Shown here one piece after another: positions 42,351-54,837 of a stretch of DNA of 64,000 nt. The translations under genes and the position numbers were made by a program. This DNA is from Triplophysa rosa (Eukaryota > Chordata > Actinopteri > Cypriniformes > Nemacheilidae). Numbering within the stretch: the stretch's first letter is position 1; each line of letters opens with the position of its first letter. The notes under the pieces are model-generated. The model was not told the DNA's origin. It did no database searches and saw only the letters and a program-made list of their open reading frames with translations. Location: the NCBI RefSeq assembly GCF_024868665.1, contig NC_079914.1:2236982-2300981 (forward strand). The letters run 5' to 3'.

Positions 42351-44815
42351 TGTACAGCCCGACAAGAGACAGATTGTAATTTGAGTGTCTTTCTGAAGCT
42401 GAAGTTCAACTCTCAGTACTTCTTCTTTTTCTTATACAATACTCTGATACCCAGTGTTAAGTAAACCAAAAGGTGATTACCTTCATCTCTCTGGATCTGT
42501 TTCTTACGGGTTTAACATGGAAAGCTTTTGAAGTTTTGAATGAAAGATGACAATACACTGTGCATGACCCAAACGGATTGGTGAGCGCATTCACATGCAA
42601 TTATAAACCGCACGAGAATGTGAAAACAGGAAAAAGTGAGCCCAGCGTCAAGAAGGTAATATTCTATTTTCAGGGAGTATGCGGTTGAATCTGACATCGG
42701 TATTTATATTTTTAAGTCATTAGAGAAGATTATAATTTGTTTCTGGAATAGAATTCGCTTACCTACAGCAATAATGAGGCTGGTACTTCGCTGAGTTGTG
42801 ACCGCGTATTTATTTGGTTTGAAACAAGCTTTGTCTGTTTCCTGAAAATGAAGACACAGAATCTAAAGCATTCATAAATGGTATTTATTAAAGGTAGCCG
42901 TCTGGCACAGCTTGATAAAGTGGACTGCACTTCTCCGACCCGCTTCAAGTCTGCCAGGAGGTGATTAGAAAAGGAGCATTAACAAAAATGTACATGTGCT
43001 TTCTGCAGCAAAACAAAATAATCTGAAAAGTAGTGCTTATTTTGACAATTCTCGAATCAAAGCAAAATTCCATAATGCTTTGCTGCAAGCCATGCTTGGG
43101 ATGACTGCAGTAGTCAGACAATGAATAGACATGATAAGCTATACATCCAAGCTAGAAAATATATCCAGCTAGAAAATGTACAGTTTTTTTCTTTAGACAT
43201 TAATAATACTTGAAATTGCTGGTGGTGAAAAAACGTACTAACAAATGCGTAGCTCCTAGCAACTGCATAGTAACACCCTAGCAACCACATGCTAACAAAC
43301 ACTCTGAACACTTCAAAACATCTCAAAAATGGCATAGCATTTCACATTTTCTTTCCAAAGTCCAAAAATATAGTTTTTCGCTGCAGAAGTGCTCTATATT
43401 ATGAAGTCGCAGTGGGCATCTCCAGAGATATAAAAGTAACAGAGCGAGAATAATGGTGATGCAGATATCCCATGAGAGGTGTCTGAATACTTCAGCTAAG
43501 CATCTTCTGCACAATTCACTCTTAAGGCCTTAATACCCCTGAAGATATTAGCTCAGTCAGTGGACTGAAACATTACAAACTACAGACATTATACAGCAAG
43601 AGAAGATACCATCGACATAAAATGTAATTTAGTGGTAGTGCTGTAATAACACTGACTGTGCTCAACTGTGAGCCATATGCTTTGAAGTTCTTAGCTTTGT
43701 GTCCTTTATCAAACAGTTACAGAAACTCTTGCCAGTAATTTCAAAGTAAGTTATATAAAGACAGTACTGTATGTCCCAATGGAAAATACTGAATATTTTG
43801 CTCTTTTAATGGCTCAGGAGATTTGATGGAGTTCTCCAATTGTGTTTCATTTAGGAATCAGCTTAGTCTCAGATGTTTCTCCTAAAGTTGCTTGGAGAAA
43901 TAAAAACAGTTGGTCAAATATGAAGAGTATGGAGGTGTAAAATGAATGTAGATTGTAGAGGTAAAATAATATGGATTAAGGTAAATTTAAATTCATATTG
44001 AGATCGTCAATAATATTGACTTTTGGTTGCAGACTTGACAAATCTGAGCTCAGATTCCTAAAATATATTTTTCCTCAATATTTTTGCTCTCTCATTTTTT
44101 GACATCTCATTGATGTCTATGGAAAAAAGCGAGTTATTAAAGAGACCTCATCCATGATATTTCTTTCTTATGGCCTTTTCAAAGTTTTCATATTTCAGTA
44201 TTAAAAATTAATAGTGTGGTGGTTTGATGAGTAGATGAAGTTGTTATTTACGTAACTTTCACATTCCTTGGACGTGACAATGGATGTTGCATGACACATT
44301 CTTCATGTCACAAAATAGACTAAACTAGGTCTTAGGGACTGGTAAGACCATCAGGATGACAAATCCCAATGACAATAAAGTAAAACCCATTAGATGACTA
44401 GATGCTCCTGGATGGGGAAATTACAGCCTGTTTTTGTTGTTTCTTTTTAATATCACGCCTCATACACCATGTCCGTCCTGTTTATAGTCACTACCCTTCA
44501 AAAGACATTTGGCAAACAGAAACAGCTTGACGCAAGGCAACACAAGACATCCTGCCACAATGTTAAATGGTTTTTCCATCGGGCCCCCATTTAAAGCCAT
44601 GTCTGCCATCTTCTGGACCGCTGGAGAAAGACTCCTGGTTGGGGCACTCGGGATTTCCAATTTTTTTATGTTTCTTGCAGACAACAACAGAATTAAATGG
44701 AGAGCAATTTGATAAACACCTCTGGGTATCAGATGTTTCATCTTGACTGTCATAGTTTCACAAAAAAAAGTCTGATATTTTGCTCAAATTTGCTCATTAA
44801 ATACTTCCAAACTTG
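42351..44815. other. Intergenic sequence, no gene seen
   Basis: About 2.5 kb of AT-rich DNA. A minus-strand frame of 97 codons (44460-44753) is unrecognised, and its leucine-rich end is probably fortuitous. A short CCTAGCAAC repeat occurs near 43250-43290. Confidence 0.4.
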
Positions 44816-44821
44816 ATCTTG

Positions 44822-45058
44822 GGAATTCGTAACTATTTTAAGATGTGGCTAATTCATATGAATTTGTATTAGGTTAATTGTACAAAATGTATGATTATTA
44901 GAAAAAACAATAATGAAGCCCCACCCTTTACCCTAACCATCATCGGCATAAAAACAAGTCATTCTAAACAGATCATACAAATGATATCATTGGAATTCAT
45001 ACAAATTAGCCACCTCACAAATTAGTTACGAATTGCTATGAGATTATGTCCATATTGT
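44822..45058. mobile_element. Palindromic miniature element
   Basis: GAATTCGTAACTATTTTAAG...GTGGCTAATTCATATGAATT on the left is mirrored by AATTCATACAAATTAGCCAC...AGTTACGAATT on the right, around a CCCACCCTTTACCC centre. Degraded relatives lie at 12826-12960 and 58775-58970. Confidence 0.75.
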
Positions 45059-46194
45059 TTAAAACCTTATCATGAGGACAAATACCTGAAGAAACATAGC
45101 TAATGTGAACTCTCTCAAACTACAAAAGTACAAAAACATTCTCTGGTGAATTGAATCAATAGCTTGAATGCATATCTATAGAATACAAAAACGTCAGTAC
45201 CGACTGAAATCTTGTAACATTCCTTTATTTTGCCTCAGATCTATTTATTTCTACTTTAGGGGTGTCAAGGGAACATTGCATGTCGCTTAGATCATGCTTT
45301 GGCTTTGTGGGTGGGAAACTTGGCGTCGTGTTCAAAAGAGCTCGGAGCACAGTTGTGTCTCATTGAAAGTCACAAAAAGACCACAATTGTATTGTCATGT
45401 CAGGAATATGGCAGCGAACGCAGTTAAAGTGACATAATTGTTAAAATATTGGTCAGGATATAAACCGGTTTGAAATTCAATGACATTGCTCCAATGCATC
45501 AGTTAAGACGACGTCTCAACTTGTGCAAATTTCCTTGAGAAAAAACGCTTGCGAGTCAGCACAATAAAACCTCAAACATTATGTGAACAAGTTCCATTTG
45601 GTTTCTCAACCCGGGAAACATCAATTTAATAACAGATCTCTCACTGACTCCAATGTCAAAAAGGAGACCAATTCCTGTTCCTCAACCTTTCGGCACGATT
45701 TCTTAAAACATCTTTCTTTTAGTCAACTGGCTAACTACTTCCTCTACATTCATTATCGGGAACAATAAAGTGCTTTACCACACTCTGTTTATGGGGTGGT
45801 AGCTTATTTCGAGGATGAAATTTCAAACAATGGACCAAAATGGGCAAATGTCAAAGTTCTGGTGTGCCCTTATGTCTGAGGTGAACATTTCATTCCGGGA
45901 TGTTTCCACCACTTCCACTGAAATAATATTTGAACAGCGGTTATGGATAATTATGATGCCATTCATCTTCTCAGGTTGTACCCACGAAAAATGCACGGTT
46001 GGCTTTTGTTCTTAGAAGATAGCGTGCAGAGCTCAAAGCCCACAAGTTCAGTCTGTTCTTTGGTTAAAATAGTGGTTTATTTGCTACTCTTGCACTAATA
46101 CAGACTAAATGGAGGAAATTAATGTGTGACAGAATGTGCACAGTTAATAATTAGTAATAATTGTAAAAAATAACATTAACTGATTTTTGTCATT
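45059..46194. other. Intergenic sequence, no gene seen
   Basis: Short plus-strand frames at 45583-45768 and 45815-46015 have no recognisable domains. Confidence 0.4.
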
Positions 46195-46255
46195 GAAGGA
46201 ATAGTTCACTAAACAATGAATTTTAATCTATAATTTACTCACCATCTTGCCATGC
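46195..46255. repeat. Foldback-element end fragment
   Basis: GGAATAGTTCACTAAACAATG...ATTTACTCACCATC is one end of the Angel-like family seen elsewhere in the window. Confidence 0.5.
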
Positions 46256-46269
46256 TAACCCTGTTGAAA

Positions 46270-46475
46270 ACATCAGCATATGCTTGTTAGGTATGTTTTG
46301 AAGCATGGTAGCTGGTTTGAGCTGGTCATGTGCTGGTTCTAAGATGGTCCTAAGCAACTAGCTCCTAGCTCAGGACCAGCACATGACCAGCTTAAACCAG
46401 CTCCTTAGCTGTCCTTACCAGCAGCTTAAACCAGCTCAAACCAGCTACCTTGCTACAAAACATACCAGCATATGC
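46270..46475. mobile_element. Palindromic miniature element (CCAGC/GCTGG family)
   Basis: AGCATATGCTTGTTAGGTATG at the left mirrors CATACCAGCATATGC at the right. The interior alternates GCTGGTTTGAGCTGGTCATG and its complement. It is nearly a perfect hairpin over about 200 bp. Confidence 0.8.
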
Positions 46476-46663
46476 ATTTTTTTTTCATTTCTTTTTACAT
46501 ATGATACAGCACAAGCTGATCACGAATGCCCTCAGACCTCAGGAGACCATGATCCGCCCCTGCATCCTACATTCTTCTTGGTACTACAAAACTTCCCCTG
46601 TATAATCTTTGGTGAGGTGATGTTTCACGCTACCCTTGGACCACTAAACATCTTAGTTGCCTA

Positions 46664-46915
46664 TATGGCCTAATGGTTAGAGAGTCGGACTCGTGACCAG
46701 AAGGTTGCCGGTTCGATTCCCAGGACCGGTGGGTAACGACTGAGGTGCACTTGAGCAAGGCACCTTACCCCTACTTGCTCCCTGGGCGCTGCAGTGATAG
46801 CTGCCCACTGCTCCGGGTGTACGTGTGTTCACTACTTTCTGGATGGGTTAAAAGCAGAGGTCACATTTTGGGTATGGGTCACCATATCTGACTAATAGGT
46901 CACTTTCACTTATAA
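46664..46915 (+). mobile_element. HAmo-like tRNA-derived SINE
   Basis: The tRNA-like head carries A box TGGCCTAATGGTTAGAGAG and B box GGTTCGATTCCC. Next come the conserved body CACTTGAGCAAGGCACC, CTGCCCACTGCTCCGGGTG and the 3' end GGTATGGGTCACCATA...CACTTTCACTT. This architecture matches my knowledge of the cyprinid HAmo SINE. It would be transcribed by RNA polymerase III and moved by a partner LINE. Confidence 0.85.
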
Positions 46916-46994
46916 ACCAACTGTTATAATCTTGTTACTTTAATAACCCAGCATTTCTAATGTTCCTGGGGATTAACTAAGGTAATTCGCACAA

Positions 46995-47233
46995 GACATA
47001 AGACACCAGGGCATTATATAGGGATCAAATCAGGAAGGGAACAGGTGAGGGGCATGAAACCATAACAAGATAATTAGCGAGGTAACGAGAGGGCGGGGAC
47101 ATAGACCAGACTGGCGAGTGCGTGGCATGTCGAAACCAGCGATGCCTATGCGCTTCCACAAAGAACACGTGGTACTGTCATGATCCTGCCACAGGACTAG
47201 AAAAGCTCGACAAGATGAGGCAGAACCATGACA
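46995..47233 (-). mobile_element. Truncated solo LTR (copy D)
   Basis: AGGGCATTATATAGGGATCAAATC and GGGAACAGGTG are shared with copy E at 51750-51790. The block ends with the terminal hairpin TGTCATGATCCTGCC...GGCAGAACCATGACA (47176-47233). The U5-side half is missing. Confidence 0.78.
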
Positions 47234-48388
47234 ACTTACCATCATAGTTGTGGATATAACTCGATATGTAGAGCTTGAATCCTTTGTCCCACTTGCTTGT
47301 TGGAGCAGGGGACCAGGCATCAACGATGCGGTGTACATCGTTAATGCTTATTTTTGGAAGATCTTGAAGACATCTTGTAAACACTAACATTTTGCGCAGT
47401 ACAAGAGCTAACCGGAAACTGACATCCCGACTTCTGGCGACAGCGGAATTTCGTTGCTACGCACAGGGTCTATTCAATGGTTGGCTGTTGTAATGGGGGA
47501 ATCTGAGTAAATTTATGGGATGTGAAAGGTTGACAGATTGAACTGTTTTCTCCTCACCGGATACACGGCCTGGCTTGTCAACACATGCTTGTGTCAAGAA
47601 TGTTTAGCGCCTAAAGGAGAGATGGCATCACAATCCCATAATTCATTGTGGCAAGATTAGATGGTGAAAAAAAATGATGACGATCCCATAAGAAAGATAA
47701 ATCACACATAAATCACAGATATAAATCTCTTCAATATCTCAATTATTTTTCATAATTGAGAAATTACATGAAGAACAAATGGAAACTTTTACTTCAGTCT
47801 CAACTGGGTTTAAGATATTTATCATGAGAAAAAGAGCCAGAAATCTCACTAATGTCTCCATTAGAGATCTTAACAATGTCAGAAAGAGAGTTCAGATTTG
47901 TCAAGTCTGCAATCAAAAGTCAATATTATTGAAGATCTCAAAACGAACATTACTCATCACATTTCTGCTAAGAAATTTTAGGTGAAACATTTAGGATTGA
48001 GTTGATATTAATGAACCACTACTGATAACTTCATAAAATATTTTGAGTTATGAAAGAGCAACCTCTGAGTTAAAAATATATAAATTAAAAAATGAAAATA
48101 GAAACTGTTTTACTGTGTTATAAGGCTTATATTATCCCTTTTTGATCATTTTGATTCCCTTCGCTGAATAAACCGATGTTGTGTGTAAACAGTTCATCAC
48201 TTAATACAATTACTTAAATTTGCTGTTAAGAAATGTCACATAAAATTTTGCAACAGGTTTTTATGGTATGCTCAAAATGTCTGACTTTCATAAAACTCAA
48301 AAGTGGTTCAATGATGTCAGAAACATTACAGTATGTGCTTAGTGTAAAAACTTAACTTGTCTGTATACTTTCTCCAATAATACACACG
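47234..48388. other. Intergenic sequence, no gene seen
   Basis: Nothing supported. Confidence 0.4.
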
Positions 48389-49436
48389 TATGGCAAGCCG
48401 AATTAGCTTTTAATCATTCTCAGGATATGCATTTTTTAAATCAATAATTAAATTTTTACTAGTAACAATTATAATTCTTGATATGAAGAATAGAATTTCT
48501 ACTAGTAAAAATGGCTATTTTTGATATCAGTAATTACATTTTCACTAGTAAAAATGTGAATTCTTGATGTCAAAAATTGAATTTCAACTAGTGAACAACG
48601 TAATTCTTGATATCTGTAGTTGCATTTTTACTAGTTAAATATCACAATAGACTGCCATTCAAATTAAATTTCAGATATCAATAATTAATTATTTTATTAT
48701 ATCAGCTATCAGAAATGCAATTCTTACTAGTAAAAAACATAATTTTTGATATCAACAATTAACTTGTCACTAGAATAAATGTAAATTCCTAATATCACTA
48801 GTTGAAATGATCATTCTTGATATTTGTAAATTAATTTTAACATGTTACATTTGGTATTTCTGAAATCATGACATAGATTTCTCAGATATCAATAAATCTG
48901 AGCATAATTGTCGATATCAAAAATGGCTTTCTTACTAGTAACAATCACATTATTGATATCAAGAATTAACATTGTCACTAGTGAAAATGTTATTATTGAT
49001 ATCAGAAATTGGCATTTTAATGTGTAGTAATTCAATTGTTGCTATCAAGAATAGACATTATCACTAGTACCCACACAATTATTGATATAAAAAATATGGT
49101 TTTTACTAGTAAGAATTGTATTTCTGATATCTGAAATAATTTTTTGACATGTAATAAATTAATTATTGATATCTGAAATTGAATTTGAATGGCAGTCTAT
49201 TGTGATATTTAACTAGTAAAAATGCAATTACAGATATCAAGAATTACGTTTTTTACTAGTTGAAATTCAATTTTTGATATCAAGAATACACATTTCTGTG
49301 AGTGACTGCGTGATTTTTACTAGTGAAAATGTAAGTACTGATATCAAAGATAGCCATTTTTACTAGTAAAAATTGAATTGTTGATATCAAAAATGCTTAT
49401 CCTGAGAATGATTAAAAGTCAATTCGGCTTGCCATA
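48389..49436. mobile_element. Large inverted-repeat element of phased ACTAGT and GATATC palindromes
   Basis: The ends TATGGCAAGCCGAATT and AATTCGGCTTGCCATA are inverted, continuing inward through CATTCTCAGGAT. Between them are 15 exact ACTAGT and 14 exact GATATC sites plus one-base variants, alternating every 21-22 bp (combined period 43 bp, for example ACTAGT at 48458, 48501, 48544, 48587 and 48630). The two arms are mutually complementary over nearly the whole 1.05 kb. There is no coding capacity. The TA ends suggest a DNA transposon using TA targets, but the family is not recognised. Confidence 0.85.
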
Positions 49437-49490
49437 CATACATTGTAAAATTATATTTAAAACTTTAGTTCAAAAGCTGTCTTAAATTTT

Positions 49491-49930
49491 TTAAGGGATG
49501 AAAATTCTATCATCATTTACTCCCCCTCAAGTCGTTCCGAACCTGTATAGGCTAAATATATTTTTTTGTACACAGATTATGTTCTCTTAATGCTTTTATC
49601 TTGACAGTGGTTACTTATGAGCTGCCATTTTATAGAAAGATATTTGGAAAAATGTTAGTAACTGACATTTCTGGGACATCATTGACTACAATAGTAGGAA
49701 AAAATAATATAATAAAATTACAGTATAATGTTTTGTTTTGAGATGAGATGTTTTGAAAAAATGAGGAAGGCAAATAGTTCTAGGGCACCTTTGACTAACA
49801 TTTTAATTTTTCTTACTTGGTAGTCAATGATGAACCAGAAATGTAATTTGCTAACATTCTTCCAAATATCTTTCTACTTGTGGGGGGGGGTAATTCATGA
49901 CAAATTTTTCATTTTTGTATCCCTTTAAGT
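49491..49930. mobile_element. Inverted-repeat miniature element (Angel-like)
   Basis: TTAAGGGATGAAAATTCTATCATCATTTACTCCCCC at the left is mirrored by TTTTTCATTTTTGTATCCCTTTAA at the right. The interior shows the GATATTTGGAAAAATGTTAGTAACTGACATT block and its inverse. A G8 run sits at 49879-49891. Confidence 0.7.
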
Positions 49931-51421
49931 TAAATCAAATCTGCAAGTCACTTGAATTTCAATTGCATTAAAATGACTGTAAAGTTACTTATATTTTTTT
50001 ATTTTACTTCAAACTTGAAACGATATCTCATTAGTAATGTCCTAGGCCCAAGATTAATGGTTAATGTATACAAAACTGCAGATTGACACATTTACTTAGG
50101 CTTATTAGATTTTATATTTAGATTTTACCTGCATAAAATGAATTAAACATACTGCAAGTGTAGAAAACACAAGAGGTTGCGTGACTACAATGAAATGAAA
50201 TATTTCAAACCTGTATCTTTGCATATGAATGACTGTATGAGCCTCTGAAATAAGAGGCTCATAAATAAGAGTCCTAATACAATTTGAATCTTGATTTTGA
50301 TTTACTATCACAAATAATATTATGAACCATTGGCTCTTTACCCTTAAAACCATTACAAATTACTCTATGTTGTGTGTTTTAGGTCTTATTCCAGTAAGAT
50401 TTTATTGTGCCCTATTGGTTGCCATCTGCCAGATAACATCCCACCAGTAATTTTGATTATTGTCAAAAACTCCTACAGAATGTCCCACCTGTGTTGATCT
50501 AGATCCAGAAAAGTCAATGATGTTAATTAACCACAAGGTGGCGCCACCCTCATTTAAATTACATTATGATCCCCTCATATGAGAGGAACCTCAACAAATT
50601 ATACTGTATGCTAACAGAAGTTGTCTTCCTGCACGTTAAAAACACAAGGTGTCTTTTTAATGTTTGGCTGGCATACAGTAAACGTTTCAAACGTGCAGGA
50701 ACTTGTCTGTCTGAATGTTATCTGGTAAGGGATGAGCTCACGGAAGCAGGTCTGCAATATTAATGCCACATACTTTGTGTAATTTCCCACCCCCCCCAAA
50801 AAAAACATTTACTCTGTGATTTTGTTGTTGACAGACTGGCGTCATTGCCTAGTTTGACTCTGGGTTATTGAGCACGCACAACATCAAACAGCACTCTCAC
50901 AGTTATAACTTGAAATTCATCACTATAAAAAAGTTTAAAGGGACACATGTGATGTGACTGATGTCTTCAGCTGTGTTCTTAAGGTACAATTAGAAGCGGA
51001 AAGTTTGCAGACATGGTGTCACTGTTTTGTTGTCCCATTTAAGGAATATTATTATTATACAATAGGTTGAATAAGCTGTCTAATGCTTTTATGCCCAAAA
51101 TACCAATACAGCCTCTTTCAACATCTGCTATTATTGTAAAAATAATAACTAGTTCTTTACATATTATAAAAATAAGAATGATATATGTCCATATTATTAT
51201 TATTACTCTTATTATGAGTATATTGTCTGTTTGTTTTACAATGTGTTTTATGTACACAATGCAAAATAGTGAAGAATGCTATAGAAAGAACCCTGAATTG
51301 AAGTTTAACTTTGGAAATTATTCAAAAATCCAAAATAAATTAAAACTGTGTTATATTTGATCATAATCATTGTCTAGAATTTGCTGAACTGTTTTCACGT
51401 CAGTTTCTTAAGCAGGGTCTT
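49931..51421. other. Intergenic sequence, no gene seen
   Basis: Several short frames occur but no domains. A LINE-tail-like scrap (GAATGCTATAGAAAGAA) lies near 51270. Confidence 0.4.
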
Positions 51422-51972
51422 TGTCAAGATCGTGGAGGTGAGACACGGACAGAGGACTCAGGTGCAGACAGCGGGTAAGGGGTTAAGAAGATGTTTAATA
51501 ATAACAACAAAGACAAAACCAAAAACTCACGAGGGGGTAAAATAACAAAACAGTAGAATATAATACATGACAAGACAGGACAGGCCTAAGACTAAGACTA
51601 AGACTAACTACACCTAAACAAGACTAAAATTAACTTTTGACATGAACTACAAAACTAGACTAGACTAGACTAGACTAGACTAGACTAGACTGACAAGGCA
51701 CAAGAACTCACCAAACAAATCACAATGAATCAGCAAAGGACCGAAAACACAAGGGCATTATAAAGGGATCAAATCAAGAGGGGAACAGGTGCAGGCCATG
51801 AAATCATTAAACAGCAATAATGAGGAAACAGGGGATGGGGACAAAGAAAGACCGGAGTGTATGGCAAGCCATAAGGGCCAAAAATGCCTCTCTCCACATT
51901 AAACATGAGGTTCTGTCATGATTCTGCCTCCTCATGTCATGTCTTTCTTGGTCTGGTGGCAGAACCATGACA
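51422..51972 (-). mobile_element. Solo LTR (copy E)
   Basis: The 551-bp block TGTCAAGATCG...CCATGACA has GTCTT and GTCTC flanks, a probable 5-bp target duplication. It shares GGGGTTAAG, CACGAGGGGGTAAA and the terminal hairpin (51914-51972) with the other copies. A (TAGAC)8 microsatellite lies at 51652-51692. Confidence 0.85.
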
Positions 51973-52269
51973 GTCTCACCTTGCGTTCACATCTATTCTT
52001 GGCTCTTATTGGCTGCCTTTTTCTTATTTTGTCCAATTTATCACTATCATCAAACATGTTTTTAGTATTGTAGAATATTTTTTTGTTTTGTCATGAAAAG
52101 AAATTTATGTTTACACAATTACATTTTTCTCAACATGACTGATTTAAAAAAGTAATGGTGTATTGTCTGATTAGATGTTTTTCCTGTTGTGTGAATTATC
52201 TTAACTCTGCAGGTTAACGTGTATTGTGTGACTCATCACTTTCCAGCACCATGGCAGATCAAATCAAAA

Positions 52270-52745
52270 GAAACAATATTACTTCACACGGCTAGTTGGA
52301 ATGCTTGATTCTGATTGGCCAGTCACAACATTTGCAGGTTCGTTATTCCTAGATAACATTTTGACAGGGTTTTTTTTACAAATTAAATATATATTTTAAT
52401 AACATATACAACATTATATTTTCAAATGATTAATCCAGATTGCCTGCTCGTGACATTTGAACATCGTTTCTTACCTTAAAACCGAAAGTAAACTACTTTT
52501 CCTTGCAGAAGGTCTGCATTCGGTAAAAAATAATATTTTAAATTCACATTTCATGTCCAGTTTTATTCTCATGTGGCAAGTAGATGTGTAATAAGCGGGA
52601 TAATGTACAAGCAGCCGGTTGTTATTGCGAAATAAGCCCCTGCGCTTCGCGGGTCACATGGGTCCTGATCACACTGTATGGGCTTATTTCTGCGATAACA
52701 ACCGGCTGCCTGTAAATGAGCCCTTACTTATCAAATGTTCATTAT
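52270..52745 (+). repeat. Dispersed hairpin-bearing repeat, copy 1
   Basis: CACACGGCTAGTTGGAATGC, TTACCTTAAAACCGAAAGTAAA and GGGATAATGTACAAGCAGCC are shared in order with 56860-57250. A strong inverted repeat lies at 52612-52713: CAGCCGGTTGTTATTGCG...AATAAGCCC against GGGCTTATT...GATAACAACCGGCTG. Confidence 0.82.
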
Positions 52746-53119
52746 CTCTTTATCTGATGAGTTTCATAGCTCAATGTTTCAAAGGTACATTCAGATGTTA
52801 ATGCCAGCTTGCAGTGTTTCATAATGCAACACACAAACAATACATACAAATTGTAAAGTACAAACTGTTTTGACATTTTCTGATTTCCTGATACATTGAT
52901 GGTTGTTAGGATGTTATATATCATTTATCAAGGCTATAAATAAATATATTACTGTATTTCCCATATACTTGGATATGGTTGCGGTATGAGTGAATTTAAG
53001 TGTATTTTATGGTTTTATTACAAATGTTTAATTAATTTAGTAATTTTTTCATTTTTATACCATATCCTTTCTTTTTAGCCCATTTTCATGTTAGCTGGAA
53101 CTCCATGTCTCTATACTGC
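52746..53119. other. Intergenic sequence
   Basis: Nothing supported. Confidence 0.4.
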
Positions 53120-53310
53120 TGACATGTATTAATTGTAAAGCTGCTTTACAACTGCAAAATTACAAAAAGCACTATAGAAAGAATTTAAAATTGCATTTAA
53201 TAACTTTTTTATTCCCGTCTGTAATGTTTGTTGCTAAAGTGTATTTTCTGTAAAGCTGCTTTGCAACAATGCAATATCTGAATAGTGCTATAGAAATAAA
53301 ATTACATCGA
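53120..53310 (+). repeat. Two LINE 3'-end remnants in tandem
   Basis: TGTAAAGCTGCTTTACAACTG...AAAAAGCACTATAGAAAGAA and TGTAAAGCTGCTTTGCAACAATG...AGTGCTATAGAAATAAA both match the L2-like end at 42190-42240. No coding part remains. Confidence 0.65.
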
Positions 53311-54478
53311 TTTCAAGTGTAAGTGTCTGTTACTGGTCCATATCAATTATGCTTGCCTGTGTAAAAAAGACCTGTTAAAATATAATAGAATTAAACTGTA
53401 GGTCTTTGTTGTTCATGAAAACCCAAGACAGATGGTGTTCTGAAAGATGTGTTCACACTATGTCGTGGGAAGTGTACTTTCTACAAGTGTGCACCTTTAC
53501 ACACGGCCATCTGAATAAGCAGTGCGGTGAGGCTACGGATACGTCTCCATAACACCTCCATGTTGCTTCTCTAATCCCAAAGTATAGTTTTCATGAAGGC
53601 AGTGCGTACAGGGCTTCTTTCCTGTAACCTGTGATTCATGCCTTCCCGGTTTAAAAATGTAAACTACTGTAATAGTTTCACTTTGTGTAATCTTGGTCAC
53701 CATGTGTCTGCAGTGGGTGTGCTGTGAAACGCAGACACTAGTGTATTCTGTTAAAAAAAAAAAACTTTTTTATACACAGTGCTGTGTGTACCAACAATTC
53801 TACGGAGCAAGACTGCTTAATAGATAATGCTTGTAGGAAACTAAAAATGCCAAGTTAGAAAAACTGTAAAATAATATTTATGTAAAATGTACAATGTAAT
53901 ATGTTTTTTCATGCTATTTTACACCCAACATGTAAAGCTGTGGTCTATTTCTGTAATTTGTAAAATTCCGAAAAATTACAGTTTTTTACATTGTACAGTG
54001 GTTTGTTCTGTTGTTAGCAGTATGGCACAGCACACTATCTGACCTCTAACAATCACCTGCCTCCTTCCCCAGTGCCACGAGTCTATGGGTTTATCTGTTT
54101 AGGGGATATTGTGCCAAAAAAGTTTTTCGTAGAACCTTATAGTTTAAAAAAGATTTTACAATAACTGTTCATTGAAATAAAAACTGCTAGTTGTCAATTT
54201 CATATTTAATTATGTTTACTTTGGACATACTTTTATGGTCCACATAATCACATTAAAAATCAAGTATAGGGAGGTAGAGAGGGATCGTCTGTAACTATTG
54301 TGACTCTTGAAACAAAATGTTAAACACGACCTACTATGTTAAATTGTAAACCAGATACTGGCACTGAATTAATTATGATATTATCATATGTGTGTACTGT
54401 AAACTATGTGTATACTCACTATACATATATTATTGCCAATAGCGGTGCATTGTAACACCCACTAAACAGCAGTGGCAG
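53311..54478. other. Intergenic sequence with small palindromes
   Basis: A foldback-like pair (AAAACTGTAAAATAATATTT and AAAATTACAGTTTTTTAC) occupies about 53860-53995. No genes. Confidence 0.4.
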
Positions 54479-54660
54479 CTGGTCAATAGAGGGCGCAGGG
54501 GCGCCGCCCCACCAAATTATCCAGAGAAGAAGACTTAAACGTTAAACATTTAACATATCTGATAAATTGCAAAATAATTTTGAAATAAACTGATTTATTC
54601 ACACAATATTTGCCTGGTAGTTGTGTTAGCATTCATTAAAGGTGTTATTTAAAATTGTAA
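54479..54660. repeat. hAT-like element end fragment
   Basis: CAGTGGCAGCTGGTCAATAG...GGGCGCCGCCCC resembles a common fish hAT terminus, followed by AT-rich sequence. The opposite end was not located. Confidence 0.45.
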
Positions 54661-54837
54661 TTGGTTAATTTCTGTGAAAATACATATATATGCTACGTGC
54701 GGGGCACCGGACAAATGAGTGTTTATGTAGGTACACAAACTTTTGGCAGGCAGGATACCAAAGCTGCTTTCGCGTCAGAACATCGTGGGGCAGCTCTGCG
54801 CAGCTCTGTGCGCCCTTGATCCTCCTACTTTTGCAGA

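Noticed and set aside
44460..44753. 97-codon minus-strand frame with a hydrophobic stretch
   Set aside because: I recognise no family and see no neighbouring exons. The hydrophobic run is short and could be chance.
46664..46740. tRNA gene
   Set aside because: The A and B boxes belong to a SINE head with the full SINE body behind it, and a proper cloverleaf is not maintained. The same applies to 33515-33590.
48389..49436. Restriction-site cassette or cloning artefact
   Set aside because: ACTAGT and GATATC are SpeI and EcoRV sites, but the sites are embedded in diverged, symmetric units with natural variants and transposon-like ends, so an artefact is unlikely.
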